Positions 53,080 to 63,387 of a stretch of 64,000 bases of DNA are shown piece by piece. Below the pieces are notes generated by a model. That model saw nothing but the letters and a program-made list of their open reading frames with translations. It made no database searches and was not told where the DNA came from. How positions within the stretch are numbered: position 1 is the first letter of the stretch; each line of letters begins with the position of its first letter. Source of the DNA: Isochrysis galbana (taxonomy: Eukaryota > Haptophyta > Isochrysidales > Isochrysidaceae); NCBI GenBank assembly GCA_018136815.1, contig CM030932.1:6238407-6302406 (forward strand). Reading direction: 5' to 3'. The position numbers and the translations under genes are program-made.

Positions 53080-53837
53080 AAAAACCTTTTAATATTCTTA
53101 CCGCACTCGCGGCGAATGGAACCACTACCCACTACAAGTAGCACGTAGCATACTCTCTACACCCCCATTCCCCGGCCCTTCTCCCCCCGCCATCAGGCGG
53201 CTCCCCCCGTACACTACTAGGGGGATTGGGGTGGAGGGCTTAGATATGGTCCGGTGGCCCGCGCCACCCCCCGGTGATCTTTCCCCCCCTTCCTCCTGTG
53301 TCTCCGAGTGGGCGGCACCCTCTGTCTCGTCTTATCCTGTAAACAGGCGCGAGACTTACCGATTTTCCGGTGGGCGGAGCTCTCGCTCGCGCCCACCCCC
53401 TTTTCCGCGCTCTCTCTCCCCTCTCCTGCGGCACGCGCGATGGCGCGCCTGCGGCAGGCCTCCAGCTGCCCTCTGGCGGCCCCTGGAGGCTCCTGGAGGC
53501 CAGCTCAGGGGGCAGAGGAGGCTGGGGCTGGGCCCTGGCCTCCCCTGCCTCTCCCTCGCTGGCGCTCCCGAGCCTCTGGGGCCCCCAATCTGCACCTGTC
53601 TGCCTGTCGACCAGGGGGGAGGGGGGGTTGGAGCAATGGGCTGGTCACGAGGGGCCAGGATGGGCGAATGGGGCGAGCCTGTAGGGAAGGGAGTGGGTCA
53701 GTAGGGCAGTGGCCTCCTGGCAAGCCATCAGGCATGCCAGGAGGATGGGTGGTTCCTCCCCCATGGCAGGGGAGGAGTGGAGAGAGGGGGGGGCTCGTGC
53801 CCCCCCATGGGTCAACCAAGTATAAACTTAGTTGTGA
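53080..53837 (-). mobile_element. Complete hairpin-chain retroelement, family i, copy 2
   Basis: Flanked by perfect 16-base direct repeats TGGGCCTAGCGTTGGA at 53064-53079 and 53838-53853; the element is 758 bases. Read on minus it starts CAACTAAGTTTATACTTGG, follows copy 1 (578-1333) throughout, and ends AATATTAAAAGGTTTTTT. Stems conserved with copy 1: CTGGCA/TGCCAG, the GGCGGAGC stem near 53370, CCTGT-AA-ACAGG at 53336, GGTGGC-CCGC-GCCACC near 53252, CCGCC-ATCA-GGCGG near 53191. Inserted beside a diverged LINE end. Confidence 0.9.
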
Positions 53838-54194
53838 TGGGCCTAGCGTTGGAGGAGGGGGGGGGAACAGGCCTCTTGGATCTCGTTTGATTGGGCGCGT
53901 GCGCTGTTGCACCGCGGTGTGGGGGGCCATGCTTCTATAGTTTTACTACTATACCAAAATGGGGGGGCGGGGGGGGGGTGAAAGCAACAACTGGACCTCA
54001 GGTTGCACCTTCTCGAGCCCCTTCGACCCCTATAATGAAGGCATAGGTTCAGCTGCTACTTCCATCGAGCAACGAGCGACTATCCGTGACACGGGTCATG
54101 CCCTCGCCTTCTTACATTCTATTCCCGGATCACACATGCTAGCACGAAGTTGTTGGTGTTCGCAGTTAGGAACAGCTGCTAATTTGTCACAAGG

Positions 54195-56256
54195 CTATGA
54201 GGACGACGCCACAGCTAGCCGTGTGGCTTCAGCTATCTTGCGCACGGACGCAACGGCGACGGCAACTTTTTCCGCTGCATCTTGAGCAGCGGCAACAGCT
54301 GAAAACTCGTGCCCCGCACCCTCGAGCTGCGTAGGGTACACTTGTCGATGGCAAAGCTCGAACACCATTGCCCCGGAGCTTGTTGTGACGTCAGCGGCGC
54401 TTTTAGATGCATGGACCTCAGCTGCCACGAGCTGGATGCTTGAGGAGCTGAGCTTTGAGCGTTTAGGAGACGGTTCTTGCGCAAGTGGTAGGGCGAAACC
54501 CGAGCCGAGCCCACTATCAAAGTTATGCATCACTTGGGGCACATACTCGTCGTCATCATCTTCCTCAGGGCCGCCTTTAAGGTCGTCATAGCCTTCCCGG
54601 CTTGCATCGGCAAGGAACGCGCCACCTAAGAAGCCACGGCCAACGTCATCTGCAAAAGCTCCTTCTGTGACAGCAACATCTTTTGCTTCACTATCTTCGT
54701 CTTCCTCCGCTTGCAGGTTGGCCATGCGAGAGCCGGTAAGAGGAGGTGAGTCATGGCTGCTCGCAAGCACAGTCTCCTCCCCGCCTCTTGTCATCTGTGC
54801 AAAGGCGCCACTCGCCGGCTCGCCGGCCACATGATGACCAAGGATCTCAGTCCGTTTGCTGATTGACGGTAGCACGCTGGCCACGGATGTAGTTTCCACA
54901 GCACAACCTTCACCGGATAGCTTAGCACCTTCTCCCTGCTCGTGATCCACGTGCGGCGCATGTGTACTAATGTCAGCAGGTGTGTCACCTTCTGAACCCC
55001 CTCCGCCTTCCTCTCCGTTACCGTCGGAACCGCTCGCACTGTCAGCAGCCGTAGAGGGTGCAGTAGGCTCACTGCCACTTGCACAAGCCAACTGATTGTC
55101 GTACTTGTGTGAGAACTCGAGCTTGCCCGACGTGCCAGCACTCCAACCAACAATGTGTGTGCCATCAGAGACCTGCGGAGAGGTCAAGAGAATAGGTGCG
55201 AGAGCATGCCCGGCGTGCAGACGCGATGTAATATACTTTTCAGCCCTGATTCAATCGGATCCTCGTGCATCCTCCAAATGTGTCTGATCAGTACGCAGTC
55301 ACGAGGCTGTCCGAGCGAGCCATTTGGTGCAGAAGCCGCTCGTCTCACCTGTCTAAGAGCAAAGTAGGCCTCTTTGTATGCAGCCCTCTTCTTCTTGAGT
55401 TGATCGGGCGCCAAATCGCGCGGATCAGCTTTCACCTGGCGTGCGCATTCAACCCAAAGGTGAGGAAGAACGTGCGCTCTCACCCGTTCCAGGCTCAATT
55501 GGGCAATTGCGCGTCGGGCTAGTACAGAGGCGTAGAAGTTGCGACCTACCAATTCTTCAGCAGACAGATTACGCCTGATTACCGCCAAGCGGAGGTCCTC
55601 GTTCTTTGCGATGTTGAAGAGCAGCGAGCGAGCCTTCGCCGCATAATCCTTGCCCGTGTAGAGTGTGCTCAGAGCGGCCTCTACTTCGGCAGCGAGGGCT
55701 GGTACATGGCCAACCACTGCCGGATCCTGGAAAGAGGGCGCGGGTTTGGGGGCAGACAAAGGTTGGAAACGGCACCTTCTGAACATGCTGGGTCAGCAAA
55801 TGCACTCGCGCAGCCATCACGATGTTGGCCGCTCCTTTTCTCGGCTAACTCTCGCTTTCCACCTGCCCCGACCTTCCCCATCCCCGCCCTTCCGCCCTCT
55901 CCGCCACAGCTCCCTACCTGCCCTTCCCTCTCGTCTCTCCTGTCTCTCTCCCTCTCTTACTCTCTTCCTCTCCCTCTCTCTCTTCCCCCCCTCCCTCTCT
56001 CTCCCTCTCCCACTCTCTCCCTCTCTCTCTCCCTCCCTCCCCCCTCCCCTCTCCCTCCCTCTCCCTCCCTCTCCTTCCCTCTCCCTCTCCCCCCCCCCCC
56101 TCTCACAGTGTCCTTCTTGCGCAGCGCAGTGTCAATCTTGTCAATGATGCGCTGTCGCGCCTCGGGCACGAGGGACGGATCGCGAGGGCTCGTCAGCCTC
56201 GGCGCACTTCGCTGCTGCCGCGGGCTCGGCGGTTCGGCGGACGACAAATCGGCCAT
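54195..56256 (-). CDS. TFIIS central-domain protein
   Basis: Minus-strand exons 56256-56107, 55726-55349 and 55172-54195; all introns GT-AG in phase 0, 501 residues. Residues of about 23-160 match the TFIIS central (M) domain: ARQRIIDKIDTALRKKD helix, TGKDYAAKARSLLFNIAKNE, DLRLAVIRRNLSAEELV. This domain occurs in elongation factor TFIIS and in BYE1/PHF3/SPOC-type proteins and contacts RNA polymerase II. The C-terminal zinc ribbon that rescues stalled polymerase is missing, and so is the N-terminal LW domain, so this is a TFIIS-domain relative and not TFIIS itself. The C-terminal ~330 residues are acidic and Ser-rich (EEDEDSEAKD, GGPEEDDDDEYVP), with a helix at the end. It is likely a nuclear transcription or RNA-processing factor. 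CT-rich tracts fill intron 1 and the upstream region. Confidence 0.8.
55900..56104. repeat. CT-rich tract in intron 1 of TFIIS-domain gene
   Basis: Interrupted CT/CCCTCT repeats ending in a C-run at 56091-56100, within the intron 55727-56106. Confidence 0.8.
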
Positions 56257-56276
56257 CGAGCTCCCGCTTCTCCTCT

Positions 56277-56435
56277 CTCGCCGCCTCGCTCGCTCTCTCT
56301 CCCCCCTCTTCCCTCTCTTCTCTCTCCTCTCTCTCTGCTCTCTCTCTTCTCTCTCTCTCTTCGTTTTCTTCTCTCTCCTTCCTGCTTCACCTCTGTCTCT
56401 CTCGCACCCCCCCCCCCCCCCCCCCCCCCCTCTCT
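56277..56435. repeat. CT and C tracts upstream of TFIIS-domain gene
   Basis: CT-rich sequence with a C-run at 56407-56430. It resembles the tract before the kinase and the GA tract before the helicase (here GA on the coding strand). Confidence 0.75.
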
Positions 56436-57164
56436 CGATCATCGCTCGCTCGGGCTCGTCCTCTGCTGCTGGTGTACCTCCCTTCCTTCCTTTTCATATT
56501 TTAACTCATTCTCTCTTATCTGTAGTGGTTGCCTTCTCTCTCACAGAAAAATACGTACGACCTCGTATGGCACGTCTCTATCTTCTCTCTCTCTTCCGCT
56601 TCTTCTCTTCTTGTAACCCTTCCATCCCAACGGACGTATTTCATCCTCTCTCCAACCAAGCGGGGACCACCAACAAGGGGAAGATTTCTGGTGGGCGGAG
56701 AGCCCCCCCCCCCTTTCCGTATTTGTGGTGTGTTCACGGGGCGAATCCTCTCGTTTATCAGTACGGTATCAGTACTTTAGTACTCCTACCTCCTACCTAC
56801 TACCTACTGTGCTCAGAGTCCTCGTATTCTTGTTGTGGCACAACGCTAGCCTTCATGTCTGCTGTCGATATGGCTTTTGACCCAATTGCTTTCAAGGAAA
56901 TCTTAGCAAATCTTACGCTTACGCTTACGCGGTGGTGCATTCAAATTCAACTAACCACTAAGTTTATAGTTGGCAACGTTTGGCAAAGCACAAAGCTTTG
57001 ACACAGCAAGCACGCGCGCTAATAACGTCTAACATTCGCCACCGGAGGCCCCGAGCCGGAGACCGGAGAGCCGCCGAACTTCGAACCGAGCCCTGGCGCG
57101 CTATGCGAGCCCGTTCTTGGTCATCAGCCCGGTTCCCGGCCCGCGCCACAAATATGCATATGAA
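56436..57164. other. Intergenic, nothing certain
   Basis: AGTACTTTAGTACTCC at 56771-56786 resembles the promoter motif but no gene follows that I can support. CACTAAGTTTATAGTTGGC at 56957 is a possible relic of the family i start. Confidence 0.35.
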
Positions 57165-57235
57165 ATAGCCCGGTCACTCACTCATTTTAACCACTATTTT
57201 CCACCTCCCCTGGGTGTCCAAGGATCCCGCAGGGT
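57165..57235 (-). repeat. Repeat D, inverted copy
   Basis: TAGCCCGGTCACTCACTC, TTTTAACCACTATTTTCCAC and CTGGGTGTCCAAGGAT are the reverse complement of 1879-1935 and 46848-46918. Confidence 0.75.
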
Positions 57236-57994
57236 CCCTCCCTACCTGCCCCGCCAGCCGCCTCCCCCCTCCGAACGACCCCCTCCCGCCCCACGAAGGG
57301 CAATGGCGTCGGTGAGGGACGGACCGAGGGACCCCCCTCCCTTCCCCCGCGCGTGACGGGCTATTTTGGGAGATTCAGGCGGGCGCTCACGGGAGGGAAT
57401 CGGAGTGTTGGTGAATGTGGGGCGCATCACTATTAGAAACGCGGAGCTTCCGCGACGTCCGATCGCCCGCGATCGGCCGAAGAATGGCCTGGAGGTGGTG
57501 GCCATGGAGAGCCCAGAGCTCTCGCGAGCAATGTGGGGGCCCACTAGTAGGTGGCACGCGGTGTCTTGAAGGTGGCACACATCCGTTCTGACCTATCATT
57601 GCCCCTCGCACCGCAGGAAAGCCTCGATTCTTGCGCCCGGTCGCCATGGCATTGGTACGCTTGACGTCGACAAGCGCTCGCTCGAATGCGTGGATTTAGA
57701 ACTCCTCCTGTGAGCCGAAATGCGCGACAAGCCGGTCGCGCCCGGGGTGTTCCTGCGAATGATATATCACCCCCAGGTAGCCTGGTCATAGCAAGCATGT
57801 TTACGCTCTCCTTCGCTCCCAAATTTGAAAAGCAGGTGTGCATCGTCCTCACTACCGCCTTGACAGCGGTGGCGGTGGCATGCGCGGATGCACTCAGCAA
57901 AAGAAATGTCGCTGTTGGAGCGGAGGCAATGCATTGGCTTCATGGGACTGCTCTCACTCAAAAAAAAGCAACACAAAAGCAGAAGCAGCACGCC
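57236..57994. other. Intergenic, weak hydrophobic frame
   Basis: A frame around 57770-57960 encodes a hydrophobic stretch (QVCIVLTTALTAVAVACADA), but no start, partner exon or family is visible. Confidence 0.3.
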
Positions 57995-58440
57995 CAGTGC
58001 CGGCTCAAAGTTGGGCACTGACACATCTCTCGGCATCGTGATGGTAGCGTTGACGCCGGGGGCGTGGCCAGCGCGCTCGGTGCCGGCTCAAAGTTGGGCA
58101 CTCGCGCGTATCACGGCACCGGGACGGTAGCGTTGAAGCCGGGGGCGTGGCCGATTTCGGCGCGGTGCACGCGGCCGGCTGCGGCGATTGGCGTAGCTGC
58201 AAGGGTGGCATTTGTGAGTGCGGTGCCTGGTGTGCCACCCAGTATATCTGGATCTACACCAAAGCGCCGGCAGCCCGCCCAATTTTGGTGTGAAGTTGGG
58301 GCTTCTCGTCTCAACAGTTGCAGTGTTTCGTGAACAGCTGTTACTAGTGATACTCATGTACATATCGATGTCAATCGCAATCCGTGTCGATGCTCATAAA
58401 ATGTGTAGAGAAGCACATTTCGTGGAGGGTATGAGCTGGT
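57995..58440 (-). repeat. Repeat E, inverted copy
   Basis: The reverse complement of the 202-base unit plus its left flank (35566-35760), with one and a half units (CGGCTCAAAGTTGGGCACT at 58000 and 58083). It includes the flank GACATCGATATGTACATGA on the minus strand. Confidence 0.8.
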
Positions 58441-58985
58441 AGAGCTTATGGCTCCGTCACTAGTTGTGCATGCCTTGCATGAAGGGCATCAGTAAAAATA
58501 TACCGGAGGGGGCCCGAATACTTTTTAGCGCTTGGTCTTCAGAGGCTTAAAATTGGCCATTTTTCGAAAATTTTGCCGGAGGACCCCCCTTTTTTTTGCT
58601 GATCTCTCATACCAGAACCTATAGAAAGCTTATTTAGGCCTTCATTTGCCCATTACCGATTTCGCCCTCCGCACCCCCCAGGTGAGTGACCGGGCTATAT
58701 GAAACGCCAAGAACCAAGAACCAAGAAGCGGAAAGCGGAACCGCTAGACTTTGATATCATGGACCGCATTATCATCCATTCATCTCGAGTCAACTATCAG
58801 TAAACTGATAGGGTCATGGAGCGCGCGCCGCCTCCCTCCCTTTGGAAATCAAAGCCGCAGCTTGGATTGTAACGAGATGAACGAGATGGCCTGATTGAGA
58901 TTGATGGCCCGCCGACGACGAGATGAACGAGATGGCCTGATGGCGATTGGTCAGACGTCGGTGGATGACGTTGGGGTCTGTACGG
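58441..58985. other. Intergenic with 55-base repeat
   Basis: GTGAGTGACCGGGCTATATG at 58682 is a piece of repeat D. CGAGATGAACGAGATGGCCT occurs at 58870 and 58919. No gene. Confidence 0.5.
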
Positions 58986-59260
58986 GGGACAATATGAAGC
59001 TCATCAATGGTAAGTGTATCGCGCGGTGCACATACATGTGAATCTGGTGGCGATAATTTGAGTGGGCTGAATACCATGCTGAATAATATGGGCACCTGTG
59101 TGGGTAGCAGCGTCCAATTGGTGGATGGTCAATGTACAATGTATTGCAAGTGGCATTATGGGGGTATGTACAGGGTCCGACGTCACATTGTTGGATGGTA
59201 CATGTGTTTCATCTTCTGGCACTGACTATATATATTCCCAATGTGCGGGGCGTTCGCATT
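58986..59260 (+). pseudogene. Decayed cysteine-rich repeat protein
   Basis: Three similar units lie in shifting frames: MKLINGKC near 58992; GTCVGSSVQLVDGQC near 59095-59140; GVCTGSDVTLLDGTCV near 59162-59210. The C-x-G-S-x-V-x-L-x-D/N-G-x-C repeat is a secreted or surface-type motif. Stops and frame changes between units show it is dead or heavily decayed. No start or stop assigned. Confidence 0.45.
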
Positions 59261-59484
59261 ATCAGTGGGATAGTGGATAGTCAACGGTCAGGAGAGGAGA
59301 ATCGACCTTCCTTCGGGGGATTACAATCACTTCAACGTCTTCAGACTGCAGGGGATGAACGCAACGGAGACTGCATTTACACGGTCGGTGCTCTTTGGTA
59401 TGGACATACACCCCATTAAATGTACAGAGTCTACGATCGGAGTGGCAGACTTGGTGCTGAAGTCGCGTTCCGTCAAAAGAGGGC

Positions 59485-59555
59485 CAGGTTATTATTTTTT
59501 TTCACCCAGAGGTGCATGTTTTCTTTTTCAACCAGTCTCCATTGTATTATTTGAG
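59485..59555 (-). repeat. Repeat I, inverted copy of 5497-5555
   Basis: TTTTTTCACCCAGAGGTGCA and GTTTTCTTTTTCAACCAGTC are the reverse complement of 5497-5555. Confidence 0.75.
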
Positions 59556-59637
59556 TACAACGCTAATTAAGGAAGCTAACACCCAAAACACACAGCACGT
59601 GGACGTTCGAGCTCTTCCTCAGTGACAAAATCTGATT

Positions 59638-60135
59638 GAGTGCGTCAAGGGGGGCCTCAAATATCTCGAAGATCGCTTGACGGACAATTGCGCAAGATCG
59701 TATCATTGCAAGGATCAGCATGAGGAGATGGGATGGCTGCGGGCTCTCGACCCCTCCTATGCCAAAGAAATCGATTCAGTTTGGATTAGATCACTGTGTA
59801 CGATGAATTCAGTAGCTCACTTGTCTAGTAATTTGGCTGACAAGCTGGAGCAAGAGCTTCGTGTCTACCAGGGCGCGGCGCAAAACTTCACGGTCGACCG
59901 CGCCGACATTCCAGACTTCACAACTAAGGTTCTCCATTGGTGGGCTTGCAACCATTCCAAAATCCCTAATTGGGCTGCTGTGGCTCGTATAACTTTCTCT
60001 CTCACACCTTCGTCTGCTGCATGTGAGCGCGTGTTCTCGTTGTTGAAATGTATGTTCGGCCACCTGCAAGCTAGCAGCCTTGCGGATCAAGTGCAGGCAG
60101 GCTTGATGTTGCGATATAATGATCGTCCGTGTTAA
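59638..60135 (+). pseudogene. hAT transposase C-terminal fragment
   Basis: An open frame of about 165 codons from 59638 without a proper start. The C-terminal part is the hAT dimerisation domain: VLHWWACNHSKIPNW, then ITFSLTPSSAACERVFSLL and a final DQVQAGLMLRYN. This matches the WW, P-x-W, S-x-x-S-x-x-ERVFS pattern of hAT-superfamily transposases. The BED finger and RNase-H core are absent, and no terminal repeats were found, so it is a relic. Confidence 0.75.
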
Positions 60136-60381
60136 GTGAGTATGAGTGTTGTATACGTAGTGAATGTATGTTGAAACTACTAGCTACGCTACTACTAACT
60201 ACTACCACCACCACCATCGTCCGATGTTGTATGTGTGCGTGTGGCGTGCTAATGCTAAGTCTTAAGTCCGAAAAAACTTCGCGAAACTTTTGTGAAACTT
60301 GGGTAGGCAGTGAGCAACTTTTGCGAAACTTTCGCGCGAAACTTGGGGGGGTCCGGCGCGAAACTCTGACCTGGCCCTAGA

Positions 60382-60457
60382 GGAGGGCTCCGAAGGGAGA
60401 GGAGGGCTCTGAAGGGAGAGGAGGGCTCTGAAGGGAGAGGAGGGCTTTGAAGGGAGA
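60382..60457. repeat. 19-base tandem repeat, four units
   Basis: GGAGGGCTCTGAAGGGAGA repeated four times with two substitutions. Confidence 0.9.
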
Positions 60458-60502
60458 GGGGGGCTGGTAGGCAATGCAGGGCGGCAGGGGGGCGGAGAAC
60501 TG

Positions 60503-60635
60503 CTCAACTGCAAGGCAACAGCTCAACTGCAAGGCAACAGCTCAACTGCAGGGCAACTGCTCAACTACACGGCAACTGCTCAACTGCAGGGCAACTGCTC
60601 AACTGCAGGGCAACTGCTCAACTGCAGGGCAACTG
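60503..60635. repeat. 19-base tandem repeat, seven units
   Basis: CTCAACTGCAGGGCAACTG, seven copies with minor changes. A second array of the same 19-base period lies 46 bases upstream but has an unrelated unit. Confidence 0.9.
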
Positions 60636-60707
60636 CTCACCCTTCCCTCGTCTCCTCCATATAGACGTGTGACGAAACTTGTTGTCTGCTTTTACGCGGT
60701 CGGTGCT

Positions 60708-60920
60708 CTTTGGTGTAACTCATCAGTGCTCTTTGGTGTGAGACGTAAATCGTGAATTCCAACGAGATATCGACCCTGCCCCCAAGTCGAGTGAATGGAG
60801 TCAGACCATGTGTGGGTTTCAACATGTGAAGTGTCCAGTTGAGTCAAGTAACCTCCAGGTGACAACGAAAGGTGTTAGCAGGGATGGGGATAATTGATAA
60901 TTGAACGCTTTTGGTCTTTT
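60708..60920 (-). repeat. Repeat M, inverted copy
   Basis: The reverse complement of 45149-45360, with an internal duplication of CAGTGCTCTTTGGTGTGA. GGTCGGTGCTCTTTGGT also occurs at 59382. Confidence 0.7.
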
Positions 60921-61266
60921 CAGGCTCGCTTGGGGGAGACGGTCTCGCATACGACCAGGGATTCTCGGTAGCATTTTCTAGCGTTTTCAGGGTCCAATTT
61001 TTGGACCCCAATTTTTCTCTCGGGGGTCGTATGCGTAGGGTCTAAGGCACTCGAGAACCAGGCCCTGTGAAAAAAAGCCGCACGGGCCCGGGGCCCGGTC
61101 GACAGATGCAACCAAAATAAAACTCACTATGGTCCACTTTCGACGGGACGCGACCTTAGGAACCATCACGATTTTCAGGGTCTTTTCAATAGATTATTCA
61201 AAGAAATGAACGCTACGAGTACAAGAGTCCAAGAGTCTGGCTAGCTGGCGAGCGCGCGACGGCAGC
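60921..61266. other. Upstream region of CS-domain gene
   Basis: No repeats recognised. ACGAGTACAAGAGTCC at 61215-61230 is a weak relative of the AGTACTTTA motif. Confidence 0.3.
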
Positions 61267-62217
61267 ATGGCGAGCAGCTCCATCTTCCCGCTCAAGTTCT
61301 ACTACGTCAAGGTGCCCGCCGACGTTAGACAGCCCTTTGAAGAGTTGGAGGGCGTGGCGGATGGGCCGGGTGACATGATGAGCCAGAAGATATGTGTCAA
61401 GTTCTTCGCGGGTGGTACGGTGAAGAACGACGAAGGGCTCAGAGCCGAATTTGGAGACGAGGTCCTCGACCAGAAGCGGAGCGCGCTCAACCGCGTCGCG
61501 GCCCAGGGCACCGTCGAAACCTTTGCACTCTGCCGGCCGTCCTCAAGCACAAAGCCGATACCTCATGCAGGCGTATACCTCTATCTAGACGAAATGGGAG
61601 TGCTGAAGGATCTGCCCATTAACAAACGTGCAACAGAGATTGCCAGCGGCTGCGGCCTCGACGTCGAGAGTCCGTTCCACGGCGACGTATACATTGCACG
61701 AGTGCAGGTTCAGCCTTCGCCTACGAGAAATGTGTCATTTCGGCTGACCGAGCTGGATGCCGGCTCAGAATTCTTTTTGTCTACACCCGCAGAGAATGCT
61801 GCGTATGACGCGGCGATGCGAGAGTACAAGCAGGCTGTGGCAGACAAGGAGGTCGGGGGTGGGGCCATAGACACTAGGGAGGAGGAAGATATCTCTCGTG
61901 GGTGGTGGTACACACAGACGGCTGACGAAGTGGAGGTGAGCATTGCTCTTCCCGAGCGAAAGGGAGACGTCGCAATGCCCTTTCGAGCCCGTGACCTAGA
62001 CGTTGAGATTAAAGGTAACTCCCTGAAAGTGTCGATTCGCAACGAGAGTGAAACCCCGGTGGCGAAGCTAAGCTTCTTTGGAGCAATTCGACCGAATGAG
62101 AGCACGTGGCAGGTTGGTACAGGCCACGGACGGCCATGTGTCGTGGCCACTATGGAGAAAGTGATCCCGCAGACTTGGCCACAGTTGGAAGCAAAAGGCG
62201 GCGAAACGGTGGTCTGA
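61267..62217 (+). CDS. CS-domain (NudC/p23-like) protein
   Basis: A single exon of 316 codons. Residues of about 215-310 form a CS domain: GWWYTQTADEVEVSIALPE, then RDLDVEIKGNSLKVSIRNE and the final WQVGTGHGRP...KVIPQTWPQL strand pattern, as in NudC and p23, which act with Hsp90. The first ~200 residues are a separate domain (MASSSIFPLKFYYVKVPADV, later PHAGVYLYLDEMGVL) that I do not recognise. The usual PYRWSQT opening of NudC appears here as RGWWYTQT. It is likely a soluble co-chaperone or dynein-pathway factor; the partner is unknown. The start is the first Met, preceded by GGCAGC. Confidence 0.75.
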   Translation: MASSSIFPLKFYYVKVPADVRQPFEELEGVADGPGDMMSQKICVKFFAGGTVKNDEGLRAEFGDEVLDQKRSALNRVAAQGTVETFALCRPSSSTKPIPHAGVYLYLDEMGVLKDLPINKRATEIASGCGLDVESPFHGDVYIARVQVQPSPTRNVSFRLTELDAGSEFFLSTPAENAAYDAAMREYKQAVADKEVGGGAIDTREEEDISRGWWYTQTADEVEVSIALPERKGDVAMPFRARDLDVEIKGNSLKVSIRNESETPVAKLSFFGAIRPNESTWQVGTGHGRPCVVATMEKVIPQTWPQLEAKGGETVV

Positions 62218-63387
62218 GGCTCGGACGGACATCGCACTATTCGTCGTAGTCTTTCGCACGCTTCCGTCACTTCATTCTATTTCCTGTTGTCTACAGCATC
62301 TCTCAGCAAAATGGCTAGGTCTGCGGCATGTACGGGCCGCAGTGGAACCCGGGCTCTTCATTTCCTTAGATCGCGTTGATACACGTGCTCGCTAAGTAGA
62401 TAATGCACCACCGAATCAAATCCGATAGAGTGACCTAGGCGCACTTATTCCCTCCCCCCCCGTTCTATATGCGGCTGTGCCTTAGAGTGTACGTGCGCGG
62501 AGTTCGGCGTCGTGCAGGGATTGCAAGCTCGTCACTATCACTATTGCTATGCGAGTGATGTGGTATCTTGCTTGCCTTGGCGCCTCGATAGGTTCGGTTG
62601 CCTTGCGCGCTGCATTGCTGCTTATGCGCGCTACGACATCGATTGCGATCATGAATCGCCAACACGTGCCCCTTTCACTGCCATTGCCCGTTGTGGCCCT
62701 ATACCGCCCTTAAATATAAATATAGCCCTCACCACGCGCCCCGCAAGAGGGTGCAACTAAGAGAGTGGACTTCTTCTGCTTCTTGCTCCCCACTCCTATC
62801 CCCGAAAACACGCTACGTGGATGCTTCCAGGTGAACATCGCACTCCAAGCGATGTACGCTATGGAGGGAGGGGGGGGGGGCAACTAGCGCCTCACTAGTT
62901 GGGGGTAAACGTTGCGAACCAAACTGCGCTCTCGCCGCCTCTAGTAGAAGTAGCCATCTGCGTCGCCGCCGAAGAAGCCGCCGTACGCGCGTTAGGGGCT
63001 TATCCTAAAAGATGAATTGATCTCGCCCCCCCACCATTCTCCCCGTTTTGCGTCGCTCATAACAAGCATTTGGTCCATGTCCCGTGCCCGCCTTCACAAT
63101 GCCTTGACCCGTGCCGTCTGGCCTGCGGTCTCCGTGCCTCCGGTAGACCGCGGTCTTCGTGTCTGCTCGAAGCGCGAGCATCGCCTTCGTGCTGCAACAG
63201 CTTGTGGTACCACAATCCTGCATCAACGCACTCTAGCATAGAACACAGAGACCCGCGAGCACAGCGCGAGCTCCAAAAAAACGAATGCGAATGTGCGAGA
63301 AGGCAATAGCAATGAGGCACCAGCTTGAGACGAGCGAAACCGATAAAGCGAAGATGCACATTGGAGGTAGGTGGAATACCCTCTCCC
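62218..63387. other. Intergenic, nothing identified
   Basis: C-run at 62452-62461, G-run near 62870, and AT-rich TAAATATAAATATAGCC near 62710. No coding feature supported. The right end holds the 3' untranslated region of the minus-strand gene. Confidence 0.35.

Noticed and set aside
55706-57001. Long plus-strand frame opposite the TFIIS-domain gene
   Set aside because: A Ser/Leu/Pro-rich product of CT tracts; the minus-strand exons have domain similarity and consistent splice phases.
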